Source: Xanthomonas sp. GPE 39 (GTDB lineage Bacteria; Pseudomonadota; Gammaproteobacteria; Xanthomonadales; Xanthomonadaceae). Taken from it: a stretch of 64,000 bases of DNA. Of this stretch, positions 1 to 9,616 are shown piece by piece. A program made the translations under genes and the position numbers. The notes beneath the pieces were generated by a model that was not told the origin of the DNA, searched no databases, and saw nothing but the letters and a program-made list of their open reading frames with translations. Every line of letters starts with the position of its first letter. Within the stretch, counting starts at the first letter, position 1. The stretch lies in the NCBI RefSeq assembly GCF_000963005.1, contig NZ_JZHZ01000007.1:2299554-2363553 (forward strand), given 5' to 3'.

Positions 1-1664
1 GTCTGGAATGCGATGCCATCGATCACGCTGATGATGTCGGCAATCTTCTTCGAGGCCGCCTCGATGCCGCTCATGGTCTGCACCACTTGATCGACCACCG
101 CACCGCCTTGCGAGGCCACCGACGCGGCGCCGACAGCAAGTTGGTTGGCTTGGCGGGCGCTTTCGGCATTCTGCTTCACCGTGGAGGTCAGCTCCTCCAT
201 CGAAGCGGCCGTTTCCTCCAGGCTCGCCGCCTGCTGCTCGGTCCGTTGCGACAAGTCATCGTTACCCGTGGCGATTTCACTGGCGGCAGCGTTGATCGAA
301 CTGGCCGACTGCTTGATTCGCCCGACGATACTGGCCAGTTGCTCGGCCGTGGCATTGGCATCGTCGCGCATCTGCGCGAACACACCGTGGAAGTCGCCAC
401 GCATGCGTGCGGTCAGATCGCCCGCCGCAATCGCCTGCAACAGCGCCGACAAGGACTGCAAATTGCCATCGGCGGTGGACATCAGTTGATTGAGGCTCTC
501 CACCATCACCCGGAAGTCGTACTGGAAGCGCTCGGCATCCCCGCGCGCGGCGAAGTCACCATGCGCCGCCGAGTGCGCCAATTGCTTGATCTGCCCGTTC
601 ATCGCCGACAGGTTTGCCTTCACCTCGTCCATGGTCTTGCTCAACACCGCTTCCTCGCCGGGCAGGCGATCCATGTCCTGACTCAGATCGCCAATCGCAT
701 AGCGCCCCATGATCTGTGCCAGCTTGCTCTTGACCGCCAGGTGCGAGGACACCAGCGCATTGGTTTCCGCCGCCATGCGCCCGTAATCGCCTGGGAACGT
801 CTGCGCATCGATACGATGACTGACCTCGCCGGCATCGTGGCGCTTGGCCATCTCCAACTGCGCGCCGATCAGGCTGCGTAACTGCTGCTGCATCCCATCC
901 ATCGCGATCAACAGCCGGCCGGTCTCGTCCTTGGCGGCGGTGCGCACGTCGTTATCCAGATTGCCCCCCGCAATCGCCTCGGCAACGCGGGTCGCACGAT
1001 TCAACGGCAAGCTCAGACTACGGGTGATCAACCACGCCAGCAGGCTGCTGACGACCAATACGGCAACACCACCCAGGATCAGTAGCATGCGGCCATTATT
1101 CATCGCTTTATTGGCGAGATTGTAGGCAGTGGTGTTGTTGTCGCGCTGCCGATTGGCATACGCGTTGATCGCGTCCTGCCACTTCTGCGTGGCAGGCGCT
1201 GCATTCACCATCAACTGCTTTAGCGCCTCGTCAGACTTGTCGTTCATGCCAAGATCTAACACTTTCTGGTTGGCAGCCCTGGCGCGCTCGTAGGTTTGGT
1301 CGATCTGCCGACGCATCTGCATACCAGTTTCACTAAGCACAGGAATCTTATAAAGCTTGTCGTGCGCTTCAATATAAGAGGCGCGCTGTTGCTCGATGAT
1401 CTTGGCGAAACCGATGTTGTCTTCCTGCGAGGTCGGCAACACGATGTTACGCAGTTGCACGGCAATGGCTGAGCTTGAGCCGCGCATCGTGCTGGTGTAA
1501 TCGAGGATGGTCATGTTGCGCTTGACGATCAGTTCCATTCGGTCACGCGCCTGAGCCAATGCGATCAAACCGGCGACGACCAGACCGCAGGAAAGCAAAA
1601 TGAGCACACCAAAGGCCGAAGATAGGCGCGTGCCGACGTTGTAGCGTTGAAGGAAATGGATCAT
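1..1664 (-). CDS. Methyl-accepting chemotaxis protein, C-terminus cut by the window edge
   Basis: Inner-membrane chemoreceptor that would signal to CheW/CheA. From the ATG at 1664 the product starts MIHFLQRYNV, with a first membrane segment at about residues 13-38, a mainly helical periplasmic part (about 38-190, four-helix-bundle type), and a second membrane segment at about 191-211 followed by a HAMP domain. Residues of about 270-440 contain further HAMP-like units, each with a GDL or GDF signature, before the methylation helix (about 474-500, EETAASMEEL). The frame runs off base 1 just before the conserved signalling tip, so roughly the last 100-200 residues are missing. The tandem HAMP-like units suggest the MCP subgroup that is often clustered in several copies in Xanthomonas (inference). 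The ligand cannot be predicted. Confidence 0.93.
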   Translation of the reverse strand, partial: MIHFLQRYNVGTRLSSAFGVLILLSCGLVVAGLIALAQARDRMELIVKRNMTILDYTSTMRGSSSAIAVQLRNIVLPTSQEDNIGFAKIIEQQRASYIEAHDKLYKIPVLSETGMQMRRQIDQTYERARAANQKVLDLGMNDKSDEALKQLMVNAAPATQKWQDAINAYANRQRDNNTTAYNLANKAMNNGRMLLILGGVAVLVVSSLLAWLITRSLSLPLNRATRVAEAIAGGNLDNDVRTAAKDETGRLLIAMDGMQQQLRSLIGAQLEMAKRHDAGEVSHRIDAQTFPGDYGRMAAETNALVSSHLAVKSKLAQIMGRYAIGDLSQDMDRLPGEEAVLSKTMDEVKANLSAMNGQIKQLAHSAAHGDFAARGDAERFQYDFRVMVESLNQLMSTADGNLQSLSALLQAIAAGDLTARMRGDFHGVFAQMRDDANATAEQLASIVGRIKQSASSINAAASEIATGNDDLSQRTEQQAASLEETAASMEELTSTVKQNAESARQANQLAVGAASVASQGGAVVDQVVQTMSGIEAASKKIADIISVIDGIAFQ

Positions 1665-2091
1665 CAGATCACCAAATAATGAGAAAGTTGGAGGAGCACG
1701 CGCCACGCTCAAGGATCACGCGACACATCTGCCAGCCTCCCAGTCAGACGAGATGAGGAGGAAAGACAAAAGCACACTTCGTACCCACCACAGCGGCGAT
1801 ATCTTTTTGAGTGCTCGCTTGACTGTAACGGCCAGTACCCCAGGTTCTTTACGAACCAATGAGCATCCGTTTTGATTCCTGCCTCATGAGGAACGAGGAA
1901 ACGCAACGCAGATCACTCATGCAATCTGATGGGGCACGCACAATTTCGGCAATAAGGCAAGTTTGCGCGCACAACGACACTCACGGGATAGAGCATGCCA
2001 TTTGTTGCGGTAACCCATTGACTGCGCTTGCAGCACGTTCGCGCGGTGGTGCTGTAGCCACTGCAATGCAGTGCAAACGGTGCGCCCCGAC
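1665..2091. other. Intergenic gap between the chemoreceptor and the M1 peptidase
   Basis: About 430 bases without a convincing gene. Short open frames here lack ribosome binding sites and recognisable products. A small dyad, CACTG-N5-CAGTG, lies near 2058-2072 and has no T-run on either strand. The promoter of the chemoreceptor should lie in the 1670-1850 part on the minus strand, but I see no clear sigma-28 or sigma-54 site. Confidence 0.5.
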
Positions 2092-4080
2092 TCAGCTCAC
2101 CCTGTCCAGGCGGTTGTCGCCACGGTCGGCGTCAGGCAACACGTGGTCGGGATCGAGCGTGACGTGAAGCACTTTCTGCGTGCTTGGCACGCGAATCTGC
2201 GGCTCGGTCTGCTGCATCCAGGTTTCGACCGGCACACGCTGGTCCAGATGGTGGCCATCGGCGAAATCGATACGCAACGTCGCCGGCATCACCAGCTTCT
2301 GCCGGCTGCGCAGAGTGACCAGTAAGCCCTTGGCCGGATCGTGGTCGACATACGCGGCGGCTTGAACACCCATGTCCAGTTGCCAGTTGTTGAAGTACCA
2401 ACCGCGCCACCACCAGGCCAGATCCTCGCCGGACTCGCTTTCCATCAGCCGGAAGAAATCCGATGGTGTCGGATGCTTGTAGGCCCAGGTGGCGATGTAC
2501 TTGCGGAAAGCCGGGTCGAAGCGCGCCGGCCCGAGGATTTGTTCGCGCAACAGCACCAGACCCAGAGCTGCCTTGAAATAGATCACCGGATGTCGATAGG
2601 TCTCGCGTGTGGCATCGGCATGGGCGAGTAACGTCGGTGCCTGCACATCGGCCAGCAGCGGCAGGATTTCGTCCACCGGGTTGCCGCCATTCGGCGCGTA
2701 TTCGCCGTCGCGCTTGGGCGCGTATTCGCCGTGATTGAATGCGTCGGAAGCATAGACATCGATGAAGGTGTTGAACCCTTCGTCCATGAACGCATGACGA
2801 CGCTCGTTGGAACCGACGATCATCGGGAACCAGCCATGTCCCAGTTCATGAGCAGTGATCCAGAACAGTTGCTTGCCACTATCGTCCATGTCCTCGAAAA
2901 CGATGCCGGGATACTCCATGTCGGCGCCATGTCCACCGAGATTCACCGCCACCGGCCACGGATACGGATACCACTGCGAAAAATGCTCGATCGACGCTTT
3001 CACAAATTCAGTGGAACGCCCCCACTTATCGGCACCGACCGACTGGCGCGGGTACACCGACATCGCCAGCGCGTGCCGGCCCTGCGGCAGATTGATGCGC
3101 GCGGCATCCCAGACGAACGCCGGCGAGGCGGCAAATGCCACATCCCGGGTATGGTCCATATGGAAGCGCCAAGTCTGGGTACCGCTGGCGCTGGGGCGAC
3201 TGGCCGGGTCGCCGATTTCGTCAGCGCCACGGATGGTCACGGTACGGTCGCTGGCAGCAGCTTGGGCCAGCCGTTGGCGCTGCGTGGCCGTCAACACCTG
3301 CGTGGGGTTCACCAGTTCGCCAGAGCCGGCAACGAGATAGTTCCACGGCACTGTCACCGCGTAGTCGAAATCGCCGTATTCCAGATAAAACTCAGCGTTT
3401 AGGTAGGGCTGTGTGTCCCAGCCGCGCAGATCGTCGTACACCGCCATGCGCGGATACCACTGTGCGATTTCGTAGATATCGCCATCGCGGGTCGGGGTGA
3501 CCGCCGTGCGACCGCCCCAGGTGCCAGGCACGGTATAGGCATAGTCGATGTGCAGTTTGAGTGCTTTGCCGCTGCGCAGCGGCTGCGGCAAATCCACCCG
3601 CATCCGGGTGTCGTCGACCAGGAACTTCGCCGGCACACGCTTGCCGTCCTGCTCCAGTTCCACTCTCGCAATGCGGTCGCCGTCGGTGGCTGGTCGGTCG
3701 GCGCGCGCGGCATGCAGGCTGCGCGCACGTGCGTCGGCGCGATACAAGTTCTGGTCAAGTTGCAGCCACAGCACATCCAGCGTATCCGGGCTGCGATTGC
3801 TGTAGGTGATGGTTTCCTGGCCTCGGAGCGTATGCGTGTCCGGTTCCAGCGTCACCTGCAAGGTGTAGTCGGCACGATTCTGCCAATACAGCGGCCCAGG
3901 AACGCCACTACCGCTGCGGTAGGCCGTGGCTGGTTGCGGCAACTGCAGCGGGGCGAACAGAGCGAGCGGATCGTATGCACTGGTCGACGCCGACACCGGA
4001 GCAGCGGCACGCGCTTGGGCGAAGGCGAGGCAGAAAAAGCAAACCGCAGCGCAACTGGCGCGACGCAAATCGTAGTGCAT
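2092..4080 (-). CDS. M1 family zinc metallopeptidase, exported
   Basis: Aminopeptidase of the gluzincin M1 family (662 residues). The zinc site is visible as HELGH at about residues 411-415 with the third ligand Glu exactly 18 residues later (MDEGFNTF), the HEXXH-X18-E pattern of M1. The N-terminus (MHYDLRRASCAAVCFFCLAF, then AQARA) is a signal peptide, which is why the ATG at 4080 is chosen over upstream in-frame starts at 4104 and 4134. The N-terminal beta-sandwich domain (about 60-290) precedes the catalytic domain. The protein is probably periplasmic. It lies downstream of pyrB on the same strand, separated by about 110 bases, so it is probably transcribed separately. Substrate preference is unknown. 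Confidence 0.92.
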   Translation of the reverse strand: MHYDLRRASCAAVCFFCLAFAQARAAAPVSASTSAYDPLALFAPLQLPQPATAYRSGSGVPGPLYWQNRADYTLQVTLEPDTHTLRGQETITYSNRSPDTLDVLWLQLDQNLYRADARARSLHAARADRPATDGDRIARVELEQDGKRVPAKFLVDDTRMRVDLPQPLRSGKALKLHIDYAYTVPGTWGGRTAVTPTRDGDIYEIAQWYPRMAVYDDLRGWDTQPYLNAEFYLEYGDFDYAVTVPWNYLVAGSGELVNPTQVLTATQRQRLAQAAASDRTVTIRGADEIGDPASRPSASGTQTWRFHMDHTRDVAFAASPAFVWDAARINLPQGRHALAMSVYPRQSVGADKWGRSTEFVKASIEHFSQWYPYPWPVAVNLGGHGADMEYPGIVFEDMDDSGKQLFWITAHELGHGWFPMIVGSNERRHAFMDEGFNTFIDVYASDAFNHGEYAPKRDGEYAPNGGNPVDEILPLLADVQAPTLLAHADATRETYRHPVIYFKAALGLVLLREQILGPARFDPAFRKYIATWAYKHPTPSDFFRLMESESGEDLAWWWRGWYFNNWQLDMGVQAAAYVDHDPAKGLLVTLRSRQKLVMPATLRIDFADGHHLDQRVPVETWMQQTEPQIRVPSTQKVLHVTLDPDHVLPDADRGDNRLDRVS

Positions 4081-4192
4081 GGTGGCATCCGTGGGCAGAA
4101 CCATCGTCAATGCTAAGCCGAATCGGCCCGACACGGATATGCCGGAAGGGGCGAGCGCCGCAGTCGGCCACGCCCCTCATGGCCCACGCCGC

Positions 4193-5140
4193 TCAACCCA
4201 ACAGTGTCTCCAGCACCGCCATGCGCACCGCCACACCGTTGGCGACCTGGCGCAGCACGCACGATTGCGCGCCATCGGCGACTTCGTCGGTGATCTCCAC
4301 GCCGCGATTGATCGGACCCGGATGCAGCACAACGGCGTCCTTGGACGCGCGACGCAAGCGTTCGGCGGTGAGGCCATACTGGGCGTGGTACTGCTCCAGC
4401 GATGCCACCAGGCCCTCCTCCATGCGTTCGCGCTGTAGCCGCAGCATCATCACTGCGTCCACGCCTTCGAGCATGGCGTCGAGGTCATCGCCGACCACGC
4501 AGCCGCGCAGGGTATCGTCGTCCGGCAACAGCGTCTGCGGGCCGCACACGCGCACCTCGCCCGCACCCAAGGTGCGCAGGGCATGCAGGTCCGAGCGCGC
4601 CACGCGCGAGTGTTTGACGTCGCCGACGATGATCAACTTGAGCTTGGAGAAATCGCCGCCCTTGGCATGGCGCAGGGTCAGCATGTCGAGCAGGCCCTGG
4701 GTTGGATGCGCACTGCGGCCATCGCCGGCATTGATCAGCGCAGTTCCCTCGCCCGCCGCTTCGGCAAGCTGCGCGACTGCGCCGTCCTCCGGATGGCGCA
4801 CGATGAAGCCGCGTACCCCCATCGCTTCCAGATTTTTCAACGTGTCGCGCGCGGTTTCGCCCTTGCGCGTGGACGAGGTGGAGGCATCGAAGTTCAACAC
4901 GTCCGCGCCCAGCCGCTGTGCGGCCAGTTGGAACGAACTACGGGTGCGCGTGGAAGGCTCGAAGAACAGCGTGCACACCGCGCTCCCAGCCAGCACGCTG
5001 CGCTTGCCGACACGTCCCACCGCCGCGTCGCGGATCTGGCCGGCACGGTCCAGCAGTTGCAATAGGACCTCACGCGGCAGTCCTTCCAGGGTGAGCAAAT
5101 GACGCAGGCGTCCATGAGAATCGAGTTGCGGATATGTCAT
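4193..5140 (-). CDS. pyrB: Aspartate carbamoyltransferase catalytic subunit
   Basis: Condenses carbamoyl phosphate and aspartate, the committed step of pyrimidine synthesis in the cytoplasm. The 315-residue product carries the carbamoyl-phosphate motif PSTRTRSSF and the HPTQGLLD motif typical of transcarbamoylases, and is the usual length. The ATG at 5140 (MTYPQLDSHG) is preferred over an upstream in-frame TTG at 5155. No pyrI-like regulatory subunit gene is adjacent, consistent with the class of ATCases in which pyrB stands alone or pairs with a pyrC-like protein. It follows ruvX by about 20 bases, so yqgE-ruvX-pyrB probably form one operon. Confidence 0.96.
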   Translation of the reverse strand: MTYPQLDSHGRLRHLLTLEGLPREVLLQLLDRAGQIRDAAVGRVGKRSVLAGSAVCTLFFEPSTRTRSSFQLAAQRLGADVLNFDASTSSTRKGETARDTLKNLEAMGVRGFIVRHPEDGAVAQLAEAAGEGTALINAGDGRSAHPTQGLLDMLTLRHAKGGDFSKLKLIIVGDVKHSRVARSDLHALRTLGAGEVRVCGPQTLLPDDDTLRGCVVGDDLDAMLEGVDAVMMLRLQRERMEEGLVASLEQYHAQYGLTAERLRRASKDAVVLHPGPINRGVEITDEVADGAQSCVLRQVANGVAVRMAVLETLLG

Positions 5141-5159
5141 AACGAATCCGGGCAAACAG

Positions 5160-5657
5160 TCAGAGAGGAGAAATCGCGTCGTCGGGCGCGGCCAACCAAC
5201 GCTCGACGATCACGGCAGCCGCCAGCGCGTCCAGCGCATCGGCATCACGACGGCGCTTACGGCCAGCGGCACGATCCACGGCAAAACGCTGAGCCGCCTC
5301 GACCGAACTGGAACGTTCGTCGACCAGCACCACCGGCAGGCGATAGCGCGCACCGAGTTCACGGGCAAAGGCATGGGCGCGCTTGCGGTTGGGTTGATCG
5401 GCACCATCGAGGGTGAGCGGGTCGCCGACCACCAACCCATGCGGGCGCCACTGGGCATGCAGGCGATCCAACGCCGGCCAATCCGGCCCTTGCGCATGCA
5501 CGTCGATCACCGCCAGTGCACGTGCGCCGCTGCCGAAACGGCTGCCGACCGCCACGCCGATACGACGATGGCCAACATCGAAACCAAGCACGGTCGCGTC
5601 GTGACGGATCGTGGCGGAGCCGTCGTTGCCAGGAGTGAGGGTGACAGTTTCAGGCAT
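5160..5657 (-). CDS. ruvX: Putative pre-16S rRNA nuclease / Holliday junction resolvase RuvX (YqgF)
   Basis: A 165-residue RNase H-fold nuclease implicated in maturation of the 16S rRNA 5' end and in Holliday junction processing. Visible motifs are the first acidic strand [13 protein letters not shown] (about 24-36), the [10 protein letters not shown] segment and the terminal [10 protein letters not shown] acidic motif. The N-terminus ([13 protein letters not shown]) is about 20 residues longer than the minimal domain. The start overlaps the end of yqgE by 8 bases, indicating translational coupling. The yqgE-ruvX-pyrB order is common in gammaproteobacteria. Confidence 0.95.
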   Translation of the reverse strand: MPETVTLTPGNDGSATIRHDATVLGFDVGHRRIGVAVGSRFGSGARALAVIDVHAQGPDWPALDRLHAQWRPHGLVVGDPLTLDGADQPNRKRAHAFARELGARYRLPVVLVDERSSSVEAAQRFAVDRAAGRKRRRDADALDALAAAVIVERWLAAPDDAISPL

Positions 5658-6216
5658 GCCCGCTGTAGTCGGTGAGGCGAAACAGATCCACGCCGATGCG
5701 TCCGGCCGCGGTCAGCCAACGCCGCTCCAGCGGGAGTACAAACAGCAACTCCGCATCGGCTGGCGCGGTCAGCCAACTGTTCTCGCCCAGTTCGTATTCG
5801 AGCTGCCCGGCCCCCCAGCCCGCGCAACCCAGCGCGACCACCGCATTACGCGGCCCCTCGCCACGTGCCATCGCTTCGAGCACATCGCGTGAGGTGGTGA
5901 GGTACAAGCCCTCGGCGAATGCCAGACTCGAATTCCAGGGGTGATCGCCGTCGTGAATCACGAAGCCGCGTTCCGGATGCACCGGCCCGCCATTGAGTAC
6001 CACCTGCTCGCGCAACGCCGCATCGATGGTCGCGATGCCCATCTGCGCCAGCACTTCGCCCAGTGTGTATTCGGAAGCACGGTTGACCACCACGCCCATC
6101 GCGCCGTTCTCGTCGTGCTGACAGATCAGCGCCACGCTACGCGCGAAGTTGGGGTCAGACAGCGCCGGCAGCGCGATCAGCAGTTGGTTGGCCAGGGGCG
6201 TGGGCAAGGCAGACAT
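5650..6216 (-). CDS. YqgE/AlgH family protein
   Basis: A 188-residue cytoplasmic protein of the UPF0301 (YqgE/AlgH) family, shown by the N-terminal [17 protein letters not shown] and by [19 protein letters not shown], both characteristic of the family. AlgH was first linked to alginate regulation in Pseudomonas, but the biochemical role is not established. It is the first gene of the probable operon yqgE-ruvX-pyrB. The start codon ATG at 6216 gives the usual length. Confidence 0.94.
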   Translation of the reverse strand: MSALPTPLANQLLIALPALSDPNFARSVALICQHDENGAMGVVVNRASEYTLGEVLAQMGIATIDAALREQVVLNGGPVHPERGFVIHDGDHPWNSSLAFAEGLYLTTSRDVLEAMARGEGPRNAVVALGCAGWGAGQLEYELGENSWLTAPADAELLFVLPLERRWLTAAGRIGVDLFRLTDYSGHA

Positions 6217-6321
6217 GCGTCCATTCTATCGCCCCTGCTGCACGCGCGCTGCGGTCGATTGCAATGATCGGCATAATCACCCGACATCGCGCGATGCGCG
6301 CTCCCAAGGATACCGCAGCAT

Positions 6322-6558
6322 ATGGACATGCCCACCGATCTACCACGCCAGAGCCGCGCGCTTATCGTCCTTGTGGCCCTGCTGCAAGGTGCCGCGCTGT
6401 ATCTGGCGCAACGCGGCGCCGAGACCGGCGTATGGCCGTTCGGCGCGCTGGGCGTAAGAGTGTGCTGGGATGCCTTGGTGCTGACCGTACCGACGATATT
6501 CTCGCTGTCGCTGCTGCGCCTCGATACCCCGCGCTTGTGGCAGCAGACGTTCGCTTGA
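6322..6558 (+). pseudogene. Truncated N-terminal remnant of a multi-pass membrane protein (DUF4153-like)
   Basis: A 78-codon frame starting MDMPTDLPRQSRALIVLVAL with two hydrophobic segments (about 13-31 and 50-66) ending abruptly after DTPRLWQQTFA. From memory it resembles the first part of large DUF4153-type membrane proteins found in Xanthomonas, which are several hundred residues longer; no continuation is visible before tag at 6660. An AAGGA sequence about ten bases upstream is a possible ribosome site. It is either a decayed gene start or, less likely, a genuine small membrane protein. Confidence 0.55.
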
Positions 6559-6659
6559 CGCTGTGTGTGACCTGGCATGATCTTGCGATTACCGGGCGCG
6601 CAGCACGCCGCGCTAAAGCCCACGCACGACGACAAAGACGATTGACGGACACCTCCCGC

Positions 6660-7199
6660 ATGAGCAGCTATTGCGACATCGCCCCCGGGCATCCCTTGCA
6701 TGGCCCTTATCACGACGCCGAATACGGTGTGCCGCAACGCGACGACAGGGTCCTGTTCGAGCGCCTGGTGCTGGAGATCAATCAGGCCGGGCTGAGTTGG
6801 GAACTGATGTTGAAAAAGCGCCAAGGCTTCCGCGCCGCTTACGCCGGGTTCGACGTGGACACGGTCGCGGCCTATGGCGAGGCCGATGTACGACGCCTGC
6901 TCGCCGATCCCGACATCATCCGCAACCGTCTCAAAGTGCAAGCAGCGATCCACAACGCGCAGGTGATCCTGGGCCTACGCGCTGCTCACGGCAGCTTCGC
7001 CAACTGGCTGGATGTGCACCATCCACTTAGCAAGCCCGAGTGGGTCGCACTGTTCAAACGCACGTTCCGCTTCACCGGCGGCGAGATCACCGGCGAATTC
7101 TTGATGAGTCTGGGCTATCTACCCGGTGCGCATCGAGCCGACTGCCCGGCATACGCGCGCATCGCGCGATTGAACCCGCCATGGATGCGCGAGAGCTGA
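6660..7199 (+). CDS. tag: DNA-3-methyladenine glycosylase I
   Basis: Removes 3-methyladenine from alkylated DNA in base-excision repair. The 179-residue product begins MSSYCDIAPGHPLHGPYHD: Cys5 and His18 near the start together with His158 and Cys162 near the end (GAHRADCPAY) are the zinc-binding set of the Tag family. The central FERLVLEINQAGLSWELMLKK and FRFTGGEITGEFLMSLGYL are family signatures. The frame stays open upstream of 6660, but family alignment and the motif spacing support the ATG at 6660. It stands alone between the membrane-protein remnant and the convergent pilU. Confidence 0.95.
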   Translation: MSSYCDIAPGHPLHGPYHDAEYGVPQRDDRVLFERLVLEINQAGLSWELMLKKRQGFRAAYAGFDVDTVAAYGEADVRRLLADPDIIRNRLKVQAAIHNAQVILGLRAAHGSFANWLDVHHPLSKPEWVALFKRTFRFTGGEITGEFLMSLGYLPGAHRADCPAYARIARLNPPWMRES

Positions 7200-7235
7200 C
7201 CCAACCCTGTCAGCGGATGCTGCAAGCAAACCAAC

Positions 7236-8366
7236 TCAACGTACTTCGGCGATCTCGACGCCGTCCAAGCCCTGCGACAGGGTTCTGGCGTCGCCGCCCT
7301 GGGCCAACTTGATGCGTAGGCGCACTTCGTTCTGCGAATCGGCATGACGCAGCGCATCCTCGTAGCTGATCTCGCCGGCCTGATACAACTCGAACAAGCT
7401 CTGATCGAAGGTGCGCATGCCCAGGTTGATGGACTCCTTCATCACGTCCTTGAGCTTGTGGATCTCGCCATCGCGGATGTAATCCTGGATCAACGGAGTC
7501 CCGAGCATGATCTCCATCGCCACCCGACGGCTCTTGCCATCCGGGGTCGGGATCAATTGCTGGGCGACCACGCCACGCAGGTTCAGCGATAGATCCATCA
7601 GCAATTGACTGCGACGGTCCTCGGGGAAGAAGTTGATCACGCGGTCCATTGCCTGGTTGGCGTTATTGGCGTGCAACGTACACAGCACCAGGTGGCCGGT
7701 TTCGGCGAAGGAGATGGCGTGGTCCATGCCCTCGCGGGTGCGCACCTCGCCGATCATGATCACATCCGGTGCCTGACGCAGGGTATTTTTCAATGCGTTT
7801 TCCCAGCTATCGGTATCGATCCCGACCTCGCGCTGGGTAATGATGCAGCCCTCGTGCTTGTGCACGAACTCGATCGGATCTTCGATGGTGATGATGTGTC
7901 CGGTGGAGTTCTGGTTGCGATAACCGATCATCGCCGCCAGCGAGGTCGATTTACCGGCGCCGGTCGCACCAACGAAGATGATGATGCCGCGCTTGGTCAT
8001 CGCCAGGGTCTTAATCACCGGCGGCAAGCTCAGTTCGTCCACGCCGGGGATGCGCGTTTCGATCCGGCGCAACACCATGCCGACCTGGTTACGCTGATAG
8101 AAGCAACTGACGCGGAAACGGCCAACACCAGACACGCCGATGGCGAAATTGCACTCGTGGGTCTTCTCGAATTCCTCGCGCTGCCCCGGCGTCATCACGT
8201 TCAACACCATGTCGCGGCTTTGCTGCGGGGTCAGCGGCGTCTGCGTGATCGGGCTGATCTTGCCATGCACCTTGATCGCCGGCGGCATGCCCGAGGTGAT
8301 GAACAGATCCGACGCCTTCTGGTGCGCCATCAATTTCAAGAACGAGGTGAAGTCGGTGGCGCTCAT
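7236..8366 (-). CDS. pilU: Type IV pilus retraction ATPase PilU
   Basis: Cytoplasmic hexameric ATPase that assists PilT in pilus retraction. The 376-residue product begins MSATDFTSFLKLMAHQKASD and has the Walker A GATGAGKS, the Asp box ITIEDPIEFVH and the Walker B/His box segment IGEVRTREGMDHA. In place of PilT's AIRNLIRE motif it has TPLIQDYIRDGEI, and it has the longer C-terminus typical of PilU. The ATG at 8366 is preceded by GGAG eight bases upstream; an in-frame start 42 bases further up is less likely. pilT lies just upstream on the same strand with a gap of about 125 bases. Confidence 0.96.
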   Translation of the reverse strand: MSATDFTSFLKLMAHQKASDLFITSGMPPAIKVHGKISPITQTPLTPQQSRDMVLNVMTPGQREEFEKTHECNFAIGVSGVGRFRVSCFYQRNQVGMVLRRIETRIPGVDELSLPPVIKTLAMTKRGIIIFVGATGAGKSTSLAAMIGYRNQNSTGHIITIEDPIEFVHKHEGCIITQREVGIDTDSWENALKNTLRQAPDVIMIGEVRTREGMDHAISFAETGHLVLCTLHANNANQAMDRVINFFPEDRRSQLLMDLSLNLRGVVAQQLIPTPDGKSRRVAMEIMLGTPLIQDYIRDGEIHKLKDVMKESINLGMRTFDQSLFELYQAGEISYEDALRHADSQNEVRLRIKLAQGGDARTLSQGLDGVEIAEVR

Positions 8367-8490
8367 GCTGTGGCTCCGGGACTCGGGCTCAGGATGCGAA
8401 CAGCACACGCGGCTGATCCCGATCCTATCCGGCCCATCTGATGGAATATCAAGTTACGCTAAAAGAGATGAGCATGCCTGTGGCCAGGTC

Positions 8491-9528
8491 TCATTCGAAA
8501 ATCCGCTTGTCCTTGGCATACTCGCGGGCCTGGTGCCGGGTGATCAAACTGCGCTTGACCAGGTCTTGCAGATGCTGGTCCAGGGTCTGCATGCCGCTCT
8601 GCTGACCGGTCTGGATCGCCGAATACATCTGCGCCACCTTGTCCTCGCGAATCAGGTTACGAATCGCCGGGGTACCGACCATGATCTCCCAGGCGGCGGC
8701 GCGGCCGCCGCCGACCTTCTTCAGCAGCGCCTGGGAAATCACCGCTCGCAGCGATTCGGACAGCATCGAACGCACCATCGGCTTTTCGCCAGCGGGAAAC
8801 ACGTCGATGATGCGGTCGATGGTCTTGGCGGCCGAACTGGTGTGCAAGGTGCCAAACACCAAGTGGCCAGTTTCCGCGGCGGTCAGCGCCAGACGGATGG
8901 TTTCCAGATCGCGCAACTCACCGACCAGGATGATATCGGGGTCTTCGCGCAAGGCCGAACGCAGCGCTTCGTTGAATCCGAGAGTATCGCGGTGCACCTC
9001 GCGCTGATTGATCAGGCACTTCTGCGAGGTGTGCACGAATTCGATCGGATCCTCGACCGTGAGAATGTGGCCGTATTCGTTCTTGTTGATGTAGTCGATC
9101 ATGCCCGCCAGGGTGGTCGACTTGCCGGAACCGGTCGGCCCAGTCACCAGGATCAGCCCCTGCGGCTGGTCGATCAATTGGCGGAAAATCGGCGGGCAGC
9201 CCAGGTCTTCCAGGGTCAGCACTTCCGAAGGAATGGTCCGGAACACCGCGCCAGCGCCACGGTTCTGGTTGAACGCGTTAACGCGAAACCGCGCCAGGCT
9301 GGGAATCTCGAACGAGAAGTCGACCTCAAGGAATTCCTCGTAGTCGCGACGTTGCCGGTCCGACATGATGTCGTAGACCAACGCATGGACCTGCTTATGG
9401 TCCAGGGCCGGGATGTTGATCCGGCGCACATCGCCGTCGACCCGGATCATCGGCGGCAAGCCTGCGGACAGGTGCAGGTCCGACGCCTTGTTCTTGACCG
9501 AAAATGCCAATAGTTCAGCAATATCCAT
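8491..9528 (-). CDS. pilT: Type IV pilus retraction ATPase PilT
   Basis: Drives depolymerisation of the type IV pilus for twitching motility. The 345-residue protein shows an N-terminal PAS-like domain, Walker A GPTGSGKST, Asp box LTVEDPIEFVH, Walker B ILVGELRDLETI, the His box GHLVFGTLHT and the PilT-specific AIRNLIRE motif (here TPAIRNLIRE). Length and motif order match the family. It diverges from yggS, with about 90 bases between the two starts, an arrangement common in proteobacteria. Confidence 0.98.
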   Translation of the reverse strand: MDIAELLAFSVKNKASDLHLSAGLPPMIRVDGDVRRINIPALDHKQVHALVYDIMSDRQRRDYEEFLEVDFSFEIPSLARFRVNAFNQNRGAGAVFRTIPSEVLTLEDLGCPPIFRQLIDQPQGLILVTGPTGSGKSTTLAGMIDYINKNEYGHILTVEDPIEFVHTSQKCLINQREVHRDTLGFNEALRSALREDPDIILVGELRDLETIRLALTAAETGHLVFGTLHTSSAAKTIDRIIDVFPAGEKPMVRSMLSESLRAVISQALLKKVGGGRAAAWEIMVGTPAIRNLIREDKVAQMYSAIQTGQQSGMQTLDQHLQDLVKRSLITRHQAREYAKDKRIFE

Positions 9529-9616
9529 GCGCTGCTTTCCCCCTTGGGCTGCGACTGGAAGGATGATTCCCCGACCGGCAGTATAGCGCCCTTCCCCCTA
9601 CCGGAATCGCCCCCCC

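Noticed and set aside
3975-5102. Plus-strand open frame across the M1 peptidase start and pyrB
   Set aside because: Ser/Arg-rich shadow translation; both minus-strand genes are full-length members of known families.
6264-6659. Upstream extension of tag in the same frame
   Set aside because: It overlaps the membrane-protein remnant, is Arg-rich, and family members start at the MSSYCDI position.
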